The notes: generated by a model not told the origin, from the sequence alone. 33,345 nucleotides of DNA from an uncultured Muribaculaceae bacterium (GCA_910579305.1 CAJTTA010000023.1:1-33345); one strand, 5' to 3'; counted from the stretch's first letter, positions 22,890 through 31,988 are shown. A program made the numbers and translations.

Positions 22890-22920
22890 TTGCGGTTATG
22901 CCGAAGTTTTTGTAATTTTA
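22890..22920 (+). promoter_or_regulatory. Probable promoter for gpmI
   Basis: TTG 22890-22892, 20 nt, TAATTTTA 22913-22920, which differs from TAnnTTTG only in the last base. The start of transcription would lie about 45 nt upstream of the gpmI ATG. Confidence 0.5.
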
Positions 22921-22969
22921 CGCTTTGAAACGCATATTGTATTTCCCGTGAAAATTTATAGATAGAACT

Positions 22970-24487
22970 ATGGATAAAAAAGCACTTCTTATGATTCTTG
23001 ACGGCTGGGGCATAGGCGACCACCGCAAGGATGACGTGATTTATGTGACCCCCACTCCTTTTCTCGACTCTCTGAATGAGAAATATCCACATTCGCAGTT
23101 GAGCGCCAGCGGCGAGGATGTGGGTCTGCCTGACGGCCAGATGGGTAATTCCGAGGTGGGCCATCTTAACATTGGCGCCGGCAGGGTAGTGTATCAGGAT
23201 CTTGTGAAGATCAACCGTGCCATAGCCGACGGCTCCATTCTTGAGAATCCGGAGATTGTCTCTGCGTTCGAATATGCAGCAAAGAGCGGCCGGGCCATAC
23301 ACTTCATGGGTCTCACTTCTACAGGCGGGGTGCATTCTTCACTCGACCACCTGTTTGCCCTCTGCGACATAGCAAAGAAATATGGTCTTTCCAAGGTATA
23401 TATCCACTGCTTTATGGATGGTCGCGACACCGATCCCAAGAGCGGAGCCGGTTTCCTGGCCGATCTTACTGCCCACTGTGCAGGGAGCACCGGAGAGATC
23501 GCATCGGTGATAGGTCGTTATTATGCCATGGATCGCGACAACCGCTGGGAGCGTGTGAAGGAGGCTTATGACCTGCTTGTGAACGGTGTGGGACGTCCTG
23601 CCACCGACATGGTGAAGGCTGTGGAGGAAAGCTATGCCGAGGGTGTGACCGATGAATTTATAAAGCCGATAGTAAATGCATCGGTCGACGGCACGATCAA
23701 GCCCGATGACGCTGTGATATTCTTCAATTATCGCAATGACCGCGCCAAGGAGCTTACCGTAGTGCTCACTCAGCATGAAGAGAACGGCATGAAGCCTTTG
23801 CCCGGACTGCAGTATTATTGCATGACTCCTTATGACGCTTCATTCAAGGGTGTGCACATACTCTTCGACAAGGAGGATGTGAACAACACTCTTGCCGAAT
23901 ATGTATCCGCATGCGGCAAGCGCCAGCTCCACATAGCGGAGACAGAGAAATATGCCCACGTGACGTTCTTCCTCAACGGCGGCCGCGAGACACCCTTCAA
24001 GGAGGAAGACCGCATACTCGTGCCCTCTCCCAAGGTGGCCACCTATGACCTTAAGCCGGAGATGAGCGCCTTTGAGGTGAAGGATAAGCTTGTGGAGGCT
24101 ATAAAGACCGATAAGTATGACCTTATTGTGGTGAATTTCGCCAATGGCGACATGGTGGGCCATACAGGTGTGTATGAGGCTATAGAGAAGGCTGTGCAGA
24201 CGGTGGACAGCTGTGTGAGGGATGTGATAGGCGCAGCGCGTGAGCATGGCTATGAGTCTCTTATCATAGCCGACCATGGCAATGCCGATCATGCGGTCAA
24301 TGAGGACGGCACTCCCAATACTGCTCATTCGCTCAACCCGGTGCCCTGCATCCTTGTGAGCGACGACCTGAAGGATGTGAAGCTGGCAAATGGCCGTCTG
24401 GCCGATGTAGCTCCCACGATTCTGAGCCTGATGGAACTCCCGCAGCCTTCGGAGATGACAGGTCACTCCCTCATAGAGAAGGCCTGA
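22970..24487 (+). CDS. gpmI: Phosphoglycerate mutase, 2,3-bisphosphoglycerate-independent
   Basis: 505 residues; interconverts 3- and 2-phosphoglycerate in glycolysis using two Mn2+ ions. The metal-binding start LMILDGWGIG contains D11. The catalytic serine is S61 in DGQMGNSEVGHLNIGAGRVV. Other conserved blocks are HCFMDGRDTDPKSG, the FFNYRNDRAKELT arginine pair, FANGDMVGHTG and the C-terminal metal site IIADHGNADHAVNEDG with TAHSLNPVP. Length is normal for the family. The HD-domain gene starts 4 nt after the stop, so the two are cotranscribed. Confidence 0.97.
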   Translation: MDKKALLMILDGWGIGDHRKDDVIYVTPTPFLDSLNEKYPHSQLSASGEDVGLPDGQMGNSEVGHLNIGAGRVVYQDLVKINRAIADGSILENPEIVSAFEYAAKSGRAIHFMGLTSTGGVHSSLDHLFALCDIAKKYGLSKVYIHCFMDGRDTDPKSGAGFLADLTAHCAGSTGEIASVIGRYYAMDRDNRWERVKEAYDLLVNGVGRPATDMVKAVEESYAEGVTDEFIKPIVNASVDGTIKPDDAVIFFNYRNDRAKELTVVLTQHEENGMKPLPGLQYYCMTPYDASFKGVHILFDKEDVNNTLAEYVSACGKRQLHIAETEKYAHVTFFLNGGRETPFKEEDRILVPSPKVATYDLKPEMSAFEVKDKLVEAIKTDKYDLIVVNFANGDMVGHTGVYEAIEKAVQTVDSCVRDVIGAAREHGYESLIIADHGNADHAVNEDGTPNTAHSLNPVPCILVSDDLKDVKLANGRLADVAPTILSLMELPQPSEMTGHSLIEKA

Positions 24488-24491
24488 CGCT

Positions 24492-25103
24492 ATGGATAAG
24501 GAAGAACTCAAGAAGCTCAAGGCTCGTGTGATAGAGTTGCTCAGGAGCACGAAGATTCAGGATATAGACTATTTCATAGAGGAGCTTGAGCGTACCGATT
24601 ATTTCAAGGCGCCGGCTTCGGCCAAGGGGCATCTGTGCTTCGAGGGCGGACTCATGGTGCATTCGCTCAATGTGTATGACGCCGCGATGCTTCTCAAGAA
24701 AAGTCTGATGGCGGTGCGTCCTGATATATATGAGAAGGTGAGCGATGAGAGCATCATCGTAACCGCTCTGCTGCATGACATGTGCAAGGCCGATCTGTAT
24801 TTCAAGCGGCGTGGCGCGCAGGTGGATTTCGGTCAGGCCGAATATGGCTTCAATCAGACCGATCTTCCTGTGGGACATGGCGAGAAATCGGTCATACGTC
24901 TGTTTCAGATGGGGCTTGATCTCACTGATGCCGAGATATGCGCCATACGCTGGCACATGGGAGCCTGGAGCGTGAATCAGGCTGATTCCGAGCAGCAGAA
25001 GGACATCAAGCAGGCGGAAAAGCTTTATCCGCTTGTAACTTTGCTGCATATGGCCGATACCGTGGCAGCCAAGGTGTATGAGCGGCCGGCCTCTACGATC
25101 TGA
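24492..25103 (+). CDS. HD-domain phosphohydrolase
   Basis: 203 residues. The HD metal site is visible: H57 (GGLMVHSLNVY), H95 and D96 (ALLHDMCKAD), H129 (VGHGEKS), H155 (RWHMGAW) and D189 (LLHMADTVAAK). This pattern is that of the HD hydrolases related to YhaM-type 3'-5' exonucleases and other nucleotide phosphohydrolases, but no nucleic-acid-binding domain is fused. The substrate is unknown. It lies 4 nt behind gpmI and ends before two hairpins. Confidence 0.88.
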   Translation: MDKEELKKLKARVIELLRSTKIQDIDYFIEELERTDYFKAPASAKGHLCFEGGLMVHSLNVYDAAMLLKKSLMAVRPDIYEKVSDESIIVTALLHDMCKADLYFKRRGAQVDFGQAEYGFNQTDLPVGHGEKSVIRLFQMGLDLTDAEICAIRWHMGAWSVNQADSEQQKDIKQAEKLYPLVTLLHMADTVAAKVYERPASTI

Positions 25104-25151
25104 TCTTTATACCACCGCTTCTTAAGAAGCATTGTCTTGGAAACACATATC

Positions 25152-25190
25152 CCGGGCGGCATCTATCGCGGATGCCTGCCCGGATTTATT
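25152..25190 (+). terminator. Terminator after gpmI-HD
   Basis: CCGGGCGGCATC (25152-25163) pairs with GATGCC and GCCCGG (25171-25183), 12 bp with one bulged T, loop TATCGCG, followed by ATTTATTATAT. It lies 48 nt after the HD gene stop. Confidence 0.8.
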
Positions 25191-25198
25191 ATATATAC

Positions 25199-25246
25199 GA
25201 AAACCGCAGGCCATCCTTGAATAGGAATGAGTGGCCCGCGGCTTTC
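25199..25246 (-). terminator. Terminator after the PPIase gene
   Basis: 25199-25213 pairs with 25232-25246 with 13 of 15 matches. In the minus-strand RNA the 3' arm ends in GGTTTTC and continues CGTATATAT. It begins 25 nt beyond the PPIase stop, and together with the plus-strand hairpin at 25152 it separates two convergent units. Confidence 0.65.
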
Positions 25247-25270
25247 TGCCTATGAGAAAATTTATGTCTG

Positions 25271-27214
25271 CTATTTCTTGAGTTTCACTTTCTTCAGCTC
25301 CTTGTCGAACACCTCTACGGGGTATTTGGCGCGTAACTCTTCGATCCACAGGCGCTCAAGCTCATTCTGATAGTCGGTGGTGACCTGGGCGCGCACGTCG
25401 GCGGCCGTTTCGGGCGCGGTGATCACGCGCATGTGCGACATGAAGTAAGCGGGATATTTGGAGTCGGGATTCTGCACGGGGCCTGATCCGAAAGCCAGAG
25501 CGTCGACAAGCATATTCTCTCCCTTGGCTGCAAGGATCTGATCGATCTTCACCTCGGGATATTCCTTGCGTATGGAGTCGAGCAGTTCTGCTTGCGGCAG
25601 AGTGGCTATGCGCTGCTGCACGGCCTGCGCCACAGAGTCGGATGGAGCCTGCACCAAAAAGCCCTTCACGTGAGGATTAGTCCAGGTGTAATTGCTGCGG
25701 TTGGCCTGGAAGTAGCGCTCGAGACCCTCGGTGTCCTTGGCCGCTTTTTCCCACACCTTGCGGTTGCTTACCTCAAAGAGGAGCATGCCGTCGCGGTATT
25801 CATTGAGGAGATTGCGATAGGCGTCATTCTCGTCAGCCATGCGATCGAGCTGAAGCTTGTGCAGCTGTGCATTCACATAGTTGTCAAATCGCTTTCTGAG
25901 GTAGCCTGGGGCAGCCTGCGGACTGGTCTCATACGCAAAGCGGGAAAGATAGTCCATGAATTCAGGCATTGTGTATTTTGTGCCGTCCCAGGAAGCTATT
26001 TCGGCCTGATTTGTCTTCCAGGTGTTGATGAAAGTGCTGTCTATGCCGTTTTCACCTGCGGAGGCAAAGAGCTGTTCAAGCAGCTTCTTATTCTGCTTGA
26101 AGTGATATTTCTTGCGGAGCTTCGCGGAGAATTCACTGAAAAGTATCTTCCCATAGCCTCTTTCGGGATGCTCTATGACCTGGCGGAACATAGGCTCGCT
26201 TTCTTCATATGAGGATATTTCCTTGGCGCCGACCTTCTTTATTATGTGCCAGCCTGCACGGGTGCGTACGGGTGTGCTTATCTCATTGATTCCGAGAGCG
26301 AAAGATGCTGAGTCGAATTCCGGGAGCATGCGTCCGCAGCCGAACCATCCCACATTACCCCCCTGGCGGGCCGAGCGCTTGTCATCGCTCAGTCTGGCGG
26401 CCAGCGCCTCAAAGCTGGCGTTGGGCGCGGTGGTAAGAGTGTATATGCTGTCTATGCGGGCCTTGATGCGGGCCTGCTCTTCGGGAGTGGCGTCTTCCGG
26501 CACAAGCTGCAGGATGTGAAGCACCTCCACAGTGCCGCGAGCCTTGCGGTGCTTGCCTCCCTTGATGATGTGTACGCCCACAGATGTCTCTATGATGTCG
26601 GAAAGCTGACCTTCGGGTGTGTTGTATATGGCTGTCTCAAACTCAAGGGGAGTCTGATTAACAGTCACATATCCCATGCTGCCGCCACGAGTGGCGCTGC
26701 TTCTGTCCTGGGAATACATGCGGGCCATTTCCTCAAAGTCGGCACCCTGGCGCAAGGCCGTGAGCACGCTGTCGGCTCTCGTATAAGCCTCGCGGCTCAC
26801 CATGCCGCCATATTGGCGAGGCTTGAAGAACATGATGTGGCGCGCCTCCACTTCTTCCTGAGCACGGTCATACATCTGGTGCAGCAGCTGTTTATAGCAT
26901 GTGGAGTCGATCATATAAGGTTGTGCCAACTCACGCGCGTATCCGAGATATTCCTTTTGGAACGCGGCCGTGGTGTCAAGATGCTCTTCAAGGGCATCGG
27001 CCACTTTGAGCTTGTATATCTTGAACAGCTCGGCATAGTCCTCCAGACTCTGCTGCTCAAGCTGCTGGCCCGCATTCTTATTGAACAGGTACTCAAATTC
27101 CGAACGGGGCACATCCCGACCGGCAATACGCATGACCGCGGGGTCGTTCTTGGCGGCGAAGCCTGCGCCTACGACACCGGCCACAGCCAGCGTAAGGAGA
27201 AATGGTTTATTCAT
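25271..27214 (-). CDS. Periplasmic parvulin-type peptidyl-prolyl isomerase, two PpiC domains
   Basis: 647 residues. Signal peptide about 1-20 (MNKPFLLTLAVAGVVGAGFA), then an N-terminal chaperone-like helical region. Parvulin domain 1 spans about 122-222 (ARHIMFFKP, ADFEEMARMYSQDRSSATRG GSMGYV, SVGVHIIKGGKHRKARG). Domain 2 spans about 228-330 (VLHILQLVP, LAARLSDDKRSARQGGNVGW FG, RAGWHIIKKVG). The C-terminal 300 residues form a helical region with repeated Lys/Arg/Glu. The architecture is SurA/PpiD-like, so a role in folding outer-membrane proteins is expected. It lies downstream of guaB on the same strand but 431 nt away, past two hairpins, so it likely has its own promoter, which I could not identify. 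Confidence 0.92.
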   Translation of the reverse strand: MNKPFLLTLAVAGVVGAGFAAKNDPAVMRIAGRDVPRSEFEYLFNKNAGQQLEQQSLEDYAELFKIYKLKVADALEEHLDTTAAFQKEYLGYARELAQPYMIDSTCYKQLLHQMYDRAQEEVEARHIMFFKPRQYGGMVSREAYTRADSVLTALRQGADFEEMARMYSQDRSSATRGGSMGYVTVNQTPLEFETAIYNTPEGQLSDIIETSVGVHIIKGGKHRKARGTVEVLHILQLVPEDATPEEQARIKARIDSIYTLTTAPNASFEALAARLSDDKRSARQGGNVGWFGCGRMLPEFDSASFALGINEISTPVRTRAGWHIIKKVGAKEISSYEESEPMFRQVIEHPERGYGKILFSEFSAKLRKKYHFKQNKKLLEQLFASAGENGIDSTFINTWKTNQAEIASWDGTKYTMPEFMDYLSRFAYETSPQAAPGYLRKRFDNYVNAQLHKLQLDRMADENDAYRNLLNEYRDGMLLFEVSNRKVWEKAAKDTEGLERYFQANRSNYTWTNPHVKGFLVQAPSDSVAQAVQQRIATLPQAELLDSIRKEYPEVKIDQILAAKGENMLVDALAFGSGPVQNPDSKYPAYFMSHMRVITAPETAADVRAQVTTDYQNELERLWIEELRAKYPVEVFDKELKKVKLKK

Positions 27215-27353
27215 ATTTGATATAGGTAAAACAAGGTGTTGTGGAGCTTTACATACTTCTCCGTTTAATTAACGCGACACGTGTGTTTTTCTTATGTCAA
27301 TGGCTTAAAAAATAAGAGTTTTATCCGGAAAAGAGGTTGAAGACCTGCAAAAA

Positions 27354-27388
27354 AAACGAAGCAGCTCCAAGAGTGAGCCGCTTCGTTT
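27354..27388 (-). terminator. Strong minus-strand terminator upstream of the PPIase gene
   Basis: AAACGAAGC (27354-27362) pairs with GCTTCGTTT (27380-27388); after one A/C mismatch GCTC pairs with GAGC around a 7-nt loop. Read on the minus strand the hairpin is followed by eight U (A-run 27349-27356). It sits 140 nt before the PPIase start, so it terminates something other than the primary guaB transcript, or acts as a backup. Confidence 0.8.
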
Positions 27389-27414
27389 AGAGTGTGATTC
27401 TATGGATATATGGG

Positions 27415-27444
27415 ATTATAGACGTTCTGGTATTATAGACGTTC
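27415..27444. repeat. Short direct repeat
   Basis: ATTATAGACGTTC occurs at 27415-27427 and again at 27432-27444, a 17-bp period. It lies inside the guaB/PPIase spacer. Two copies only; no function assigned. Confidence 0.6.
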
Positions 27445-27483
27445 AAGGTGCGAGTCAAGAAAATTAAAAAGGTCATTGATCCC

Positions 27484-27516
27484 TCCGGCCTTGGCTTTCT
27501 TATACCCTTGGCCGGA
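27484..27516. promoter_or_regulatory. Stable hairpin in the guaB/PPIase spacer
   Basis: TCCGGCC (27484-27490) and GGCCGGA (27510-27516) pair perfectly, with a 2x2 internal loop and two further G-C pairs inside. Together with the hairpin at 27354 it could form the body of a small RNA on the minus strand; see the finding for this region. Confidence 0.45.
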
Positions 27517-27561
27517 ATTGTCTCTCATGCAAAGGAAACTTTTATTGAGGGGGGTAATAAA

Positions 27562-27610
27562 AAAGAAAGGGTGTACCTCACATATAAAGCGGGTACACCT
27601 TCTTTTTATT
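27562..27610. terminator. Bidirectional terminator after guaB
   Basis: GGTGTACC (27570-27577) pairs with GGTACACC (27592-27599), flanked by AAAGAA and TTCTTT that extend the stem. The plus strand continues TTTTTATT and the minus strand TTTCTTTTTTATT. It starts 36 nt beyond the guaB stop on the minus strand. Confidence 0.8.
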
Positions 27611-27645
27611 AAGATAGCTATTGTTGTCGCTGTGTTCAGTCTGCG

Positions 27646-29121
27646 TCAGGAACGTGAATAGTTGGGCGCTTCGCTGGTGATGGCCACATCGTGGGGATGG
27701 CTTTCAAGCACGCCCGCATTGGTGATTCGGGTGAACCGGGCGTGATGCAGGGCCTCTATGTCGGGCGCGCCGCAATAGCCCATGCCTGCTCTCAGGCCTC
27801 CGAGCATCTGATATATCACCTCAAAGAGCGTTCCCTTGAAAGGCACGCGGGCAGCTATGCCCTCGGGCACAAGCTTCTTGGCATCGACTTCGCCTCCCTG
27901 GAAATAGCGGTCTTTGGAGCCTTTCTCCATTGCCTCCAGCGAGCCCATGCCTCGGTAAGCCTTGAATTTGCGACCGTTGAAGATGATGGTGTCTCCGGGG
28001 CTTTCCTCCACTCCGGCGAGCATGCCTCCGAGCATCACGCTATAGCCGCCGGCTGCCAGAGCCTTCACTATATCGCCGGAGTATCGTATGCCGCCATCGG
28101 CTATGAGAGGTATGCCGGTGCCTTTGAGGGCGCTCGCCACATCATAAATGGCCGAGAGCTGAGGCACGCCCACGCCTGCCACCACGCGAGTGGTGCAGAT
28201 GGAGCCCGGGCCTATGCCCACTTTCACTGCGTCGGCGCCATTCTCCACAAGATATTTCGCTGCCTCGCCTGTAGCGATGTTGCCCACTACCACGTCAATG
28301 TCGGGGAATGCTTCCTTGACCTGACGCAACACCTTCACCACGCCTGCGCTATGACCGTGGGCAGTGTCGATCACCAATGCGTCTACGCCTGCCTTCACAA
28401 GAGCTTCGGCGCGGATCATAACGTCGGGAGTCACGCCTATTCCTGCGGCCACGCGGAGGCGACCGAGACGGTCTTTGCAGGCAAAGGGCTTGTCCTTGGC
28501 CTTGGTTATGTCCTTATAGGTCACGAGTCCCACGAGCTTGCCGTCGGCATCCACCACGGGCAGCTTTTCTATCTTATGGCTCTGCAGGATGTCGGCTGCC
28601 TCTTCAAGGTCTGTGCTCTGAGTGGTGGTCACAAGGTTCTCGCTGGTCATTACTTCGTCTACGGGCCTGTTGAGGTTGCGCTCGAAGCGCAGGTCGCGGT
28701 TGGTGACGATTCCGCGCAGCAGGCCTTTGTCATCCACTACGGGAATGCCGCCTATGTGATACTCGCGCATCATGTCGAGAGCCTGGGCAACAGTGGAGCC
28801 GATGAGGATGGTGACGGGGTCGTAGATCATGCCGTTTTCCGCACGCTTCACGGCGTGCACCTGTCGTGCCTGCTCCTCGATGGGCATGTTCTTATGGATC
28901 ACGCCTATGCCTCCTTCGCGTGCTATGGCTATGGCCAGGGCACTCTCGGTGACGGTGTCCATGGCGGCCGACACGATGGGCACATTTAGGGTGATGCGAC
29001 GTGAAAACTTTGTGGAAAGATTGACTTCTCGGGGAAGTACATTGGAATAGGCGGGGATAAGCAGCACGTCATCAAACGTGAGTCCCTCCATCTCTACTCG
29101 ATCAGCAATAAACGACGACAT
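27646..29121 (-). CDS. guaB: IMP dehydrogenase
   Basis: 491 residues; oxidises IMP to XMP with NAD+, the committed step of GMP synthesis. The catalytic cysteine is C309 in GIGPGSICTTR. Two CBS domains interrupt the barrel at about 95-150 and 155-210 (IPVVDDKGLLRGIVTNRDLR and LPVVDADGKLVGLVTYKDIT). Also visible are GLTFDDVLLIPAYS at the N-terminus, the IMP phosphate loop IADGGIRYSGDIVKALAAG, and the flap region MEKGSKDRYFQ. Length and start are standard. A strong promoter lies 33 nt upstream and a terminator follows. Confidence 0.98.
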   Translation of the reverse strand: MSSFIADRVEMEGLTFDDVLLIPAYSNVLPREVNLSTKFSRRITLNVPIVSAAMDTVTESALAIAIAREGGIGVIHKNMPIEEQARQVHAVKRAENGMIYDPVTILIGSTVAQALDMMREYHIGGIPVVDDKGLLRGIVTNRDLRFERNLNRPVDEVMTSENLVTTTQSTDLEEAADILQSHKIEKLPVVDADGKLVGLVTYKDITKAKDKPFACKDRLGRLRVAAGIGVTPDVMIRAEALVKAGVDALVIDTAHGHSAGVVKVLRQVKEAFPDIDVVVGNIATGEAAKYLVENGADAVKVGIGPGSICTTRVVAGVGVPQLSAIYDVASALKGTGIPLIADGGIRYSGDIVKALAAGGYSVMLGGMLAGVEESPGDTIIFNGRKFKAYRGMGSLEAMEKGSKDRYFQGGEVDAKKLVPEGIAARVPFKGTLFEVIYQMLGGLRAGMGYCGAPDIEALHHARFTRITNAGVLESHPHDVAITSEAPNYSRS

Positions 29122-29153
29122 ATATATATACTTTCAAGGGTATTTATTGCCTG

Positions 29154-29185
29154 CAAAATTAACAATAATTTCTGACATGGCAAAA
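29154..29185 (-). promoter_or_regulatory. Promoter for guaB
   Basis: On the minus strand TTTTG (29185-29181), 19 nt, TAATTTTG (29161-29154). The predicted leader before the guaB ATG is about 28 nt. It lies in the 136-nt recQ-guaB gap. Confidence 0.75.
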
Positions 29186-29257
29186 TCCATTCTGCCGGCC
29201 GTTGCATTCTGTCGCTTAGATGCCGCCGTGTGTATTGGCGCGCGGAGCAGAGAGGGA

Positions 29258-31438
29258 TCAGTTGCCCATTTCGGAGAGGAATCTTATGCGCATCATGCGT
29301 ATCTCATCTTCCGAGTATTCGCTGCCCCATTCCTCGATGGCGCCCTCAATGTCATCTTCCTCACATTCGCGGAAATAGTCCATGATCTCATCCTGGCGGT
29401 CTTCATCGATTATTTCATCGAGAAAATAGGATATGTTGATCTTGGTGCCGGCATATACTATTGCTTCAAGCTCATCAAGCATCTCACCAAACTCAAGTCC
29501 GCGGGACTCGGCAAGCTCATCCAGGTCAATCTTGCGGTCGATGCCCTGGATAAGGGAGATCTTGACCCTGCTCTTGTTGGGCATCGTGCGCACGCGCAGG
29601 TCTTCGGGACGCTCTATGTCGTTTTCCTCCACATGCCGCTTGATTATTTCCACGAATTCCCTGCCGAATCTCTTGGCCTTGCCTGCTCCTACGCCCGGAA
29701 TGTTCTGCAACTCATTGAGAGAGACGGGGTAAGTCGTGGCCATGGCCTCCAGGCTTTGATCCTGAAATATCACATAAGGGGGGAGATCCTGAGTGCGGGC
29801 CACTTTCTTGCGCAGATCCCTGAGAATGGAGAAGAGCACCGGGTCGGCCGCTCCCCCGCCGGCGCGCGGCGTGATTTCCTCCTCTGTCTCGGTGAAGTCA
29901 TTGTCTTCGGTTACCTTGAAGCTCTTTGGCGCGCGGAGAAAGGCATTGCCCTCTTCCGTCACCCGCAGAGTGCCGTAGTTTTCCACAGAGCGCTCCAGGA
30001 ATCCTGCTATGACAGCCTGGCGTATCACGGTGTTCAGGAATTTCTCATCGGCTTTCGGGGTGCAGCCAAACGCCTCGAGCTTGTCATGCCCGTAGGAGCG
30101 CACCTCATCGGTGCCGCGCCCGGTCATCACGGTTATCACATAGTCGGTCTTGAACTTCTCGTTCAGCGCAAGCACCGTCTCAAGAGCCGCACACAGCTCA
30201 TCCTGCGCCTCCACCCGGGCCTTGGGATTGAGGCAGTTGTCGCAGTTTCCGCAATTATCCTCATGGAATTCCTCTCCGAAATAATGAAGGAGCGTCTTGC
30301 GGCGGCATATGGAAGACTCTGCATATGAGGCAGTCTCAAGCAATAGCTGACGCCCGATCTCCTGCTCGATCACAGGCTTGCCCTGCATGAGCTTCTCAAG
30401 CTTCTGGAGGTCTTTGTGGGCGTAATAGGTTATGCAGCGTCCTTCTCCGCCGTCACGGCCGGCACGCCCCGTCTCCTGGTAATAGCCTTCAAGAGATTTC
30501 GGTATGTCATAGTGTATCACGTATCTCACGTCGGGCTTGTCGATGCCCATGCCGAAGGCTATTGTGGCCACTATCACATCGGCCTTCTCAAGCAGGAAAG
30601 CATCCTGATTCTCGCTGCGCAAGGCGCTGTCCATGCCTGCGTGATAGGGTAGTGCGCGTATGTCGTTGACCCTCAGGGTCTCAGTGAGCTCTTCCACCTT
30701 CTTACGCGACAGGCAGTAGATTATGCCGCTCTTGCCGGGATTGGAGCGGATGAATTTTATTATGTCGCGATCCACATCCTTGGTCTTGGTGCGCACTTCG
30801 TAGTAAAGGTTCTTGCGGTTGAAGCTCGACTTGAACACCTCGGCCTCCATTATGCCGAGATTCTTCTGTATGTCATGCTGCACCTTTGGCGTGGCGGTGG
30901 CAGTGAGAGCTATCACGGGGCGCACCTGTATTTCATTGATAAGGGGGCGAATCTTGCGGTATTCAGGCCTGAAGTCATGGCCCCATTCGGAGATGCAATG
31001 CGCCTCATCCACAGCGTAGAAACTCACCCTAATGTCTCTCAGGAAGTCAATGTTCTCCTGCTTTGTGAGGCTCTCCGGCGCCACATACAGCAACTTGGTG
31101 CGTCCTTCGCGCACATCGGCCTTCACCTGCTCCACAGCAGAGCGGGAGAGGGAAGAATTCAGGAAATGCGCCACACCGTCATAGTCGGAGTAATTGCGCA
31201 TGGCATCGACCTGATTCTTCATCAGAGCGATGAGCGGACTCACCACAATGGCTGTGCCCTCCATGAGCAGGGCAGGGAGCTGGTAGCAAAGACTCTTGCC
31301 GCCCCCGGTAGGCATTAGCACAAAGACATCCTTGCCTCCAAGCAGACGCATTATTATGTCTTCCTGATTGCCTTTGAAGTTGTCGAAGCCGAAGTGATTC
31401 TTGAGCGCTTTATGGAGCGCGGCGCTGGTGATGCTCAT
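29258..31438 (-). CDS. recQ: ATP-dependent DNA helicase RecQ
   Basis: 726 residues. Walker A is TGGGKS (44-49) and the DEAH box is at 144-147 (AVDEAHCISEWGHDFRPEYR). Motifs IV-VI are GIIYCLSRKKVEEL, ATIAFGMGIDKPDVRYVIH and YYQETGRAGRDG. The RecQ zinc-binding cysteines are in SSICRRKTLLHYFGE and NCGNCDNCLNP. A winged-helix (RQC) domain follows, then an HRDC domain (LRDLRKKVARTQDLPPYVIF, VSLNELQNIPGVGAGKAKRF G). About 110 residues follow the HRDC domain, helical and then strongly acidic, a C-terminal extension typical of Bacteroidetes RecQ. It unwinds DNA in RecF-pathway repair. It has its own consensus promoter. Confidence 0.97.
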   Translation of the reverse strand: MSITSAALHKALKNHFGFDNFKGNQEDIIMRLLGGKDVFVLMPTGGGKSLCYQLPALLMEGTAIVVSPLIALMKNQVDAMRNYSDYDGVAHFLNSSLSRSAVEQVKADVREGRTKLLYVAPESLTKQENIDFLRDIRVSFYAVDEAHCISEWGHDFRPEYRKIRPLINEIQVRPVIALTATATPKVQHDIQKNLGIMEAEVFKSSFNRKNLYYEVRTKTKDVDRDIIKFIRSNPGKSGIIYCLSRKKVEELTETLRVNDIRALPYHAGMDSALRSENQDAFLLEKADVIVATIAFGMGIDKPDVRYVIHYDIPKSLEGYYQETGRAGRDGGEGRCITYYAHKDLQKLEKLMQGKPVIEQEIGRQLLLETASYAESSICRRKTLLHYFGEEFHEDNCGNCDNCLNPKARVEAQDELCAALETVLALNEKFKTDYVITVMTGRGTDEVRSYGHDKLEAFGCTPKADEKFLNTVIRQAVIAGFLERSVENYGTLRVTEEGNAFLRAPKSFKVTEDNDFTETEEEITPRAGGGAADPVLFSILRDLRKKVARTQDLPPYVIFQDQSLEAMATTYPVSLNELQNIPGVGAGKAKRFGREFVEIIKRHVEENDIERPEDLRVRTMPNKSRVKISLIQGIDRKIDLDELAESRGLEFGEMLDELEAIVYAGTKINISYFLDEIIDEDRQDEIMDYFRECEEDDIEGAIEEWGSEYSEDEIRMMRIRFLSEMGN

Positions 31439-31538
31439 GGATGAGAGTTGTTTAAGGAGAGGAAAAGTTAAAAAGAGGGAGGACTTCCTGTATTAAAATG
31501 ATTATGATACAAGGATAGGTTCCCTGTGGGTATGATTA

Positions 31539-31570
31539 CAAAATTAATTACAATTTTTGAAATGACCAAA
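31539..31570 (-). promoter_or_regulatory. Consensus promoter for recQ
   Basis: On the minus strand TTTG (31570-31567), exactly 20 nt, TAATTTTG (31546-31539). The 5' leader before the recQ ATG would be about 97 nt, the longest predicted for a gene in this window outside the ribosomal cluster and the BspA-like gene. Confidence 0.8.
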
Positions 31571-31956
31571 CGTGTGAGGAATTTTCTCGATTGTATTCCC
31601 TTCGTTTCTGTATCGGTTCACTGTATGAGAAAGCGCGGGAATCTCTTTGGCTTCAAGACGAGTTTCCGTATGCCACTCGGGATTGCGGGATATTGATGGC
31701 CGGAGGAATTTACAGACGCTCTTTTGTTGTGACGGTCAGATGTGGGGTTGCTGTAACATGCCATTTGGTCTTATAAAGCAAAAATGACTGGAGATTGGTT
31801 GTAAATATAAAGAATGATGTGTGTTTATATTTGGTGATAGATTGTAATTTTTAGAGAAGACGTGGCTACTTGTGTGATTGTGAGGGGATTGTGTGAAATA
31901 AGGGCGCATTGAGGGGGTAAATGTGCTTTCTGTTTGCAAAAAAAACATCGCAGAAT
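31571..31956. other. Gene-free stretch between recQ and the lipoprotein pair
   Basis: The 578-nt gap 31439-32016 contains the recQ promoter at its left end and the lipoprotein promoter at its right end. Between them no reading frame has coding character. TATATTTG at 31826-31833 matches a -7 element on the plus strand but lacks a -33 at the right distance. I see no repeats or long hairpins. Confidence 0.6.
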
Positions 31957-31988
31957 CTTGCAAATTTAAAATTTATTTTATAACTTTG
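31957..31988 (+). promoter_or_regulatory. Promoter for the lipoprotein pair
   Basis: CTTG at 31957-31960 (TTG core 31958-31960), 20 nt, TAACTTTG 31981-31988. The predicted start lies about 25 nt before the ATG at 32017. An AT-rich upstream region (poly-A at 31937-31944) may act as an UP-like element. Confidence 0.75.

Noticed and set aside
27415..27444. Possible CRISPR-like or iteron repeats
   Set aside because: Only two 13-nt copies with a 4-nt gap; neither a spacer-repeat array nor an iteron set.
27691..28989. 432-codon open frame on the plus strand over guaB
   Set aside because: Antisense to the complete IMP dehydrogenase gene, with His/Ala/Gly-rich shadow composition and no domain.
29078..30328. 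416-codon plus-strand frame over the recQ C-terminus
   Set aside because: It mirrors recQ codons; the first part crosses the guaB promoter. No independent evidence.
31591..31776. 61-codon frame in the recQ/lipoprotein gap
   Set aside because: No start signal, no promoter at a fitting place, Cys/Arg-rich random composition.
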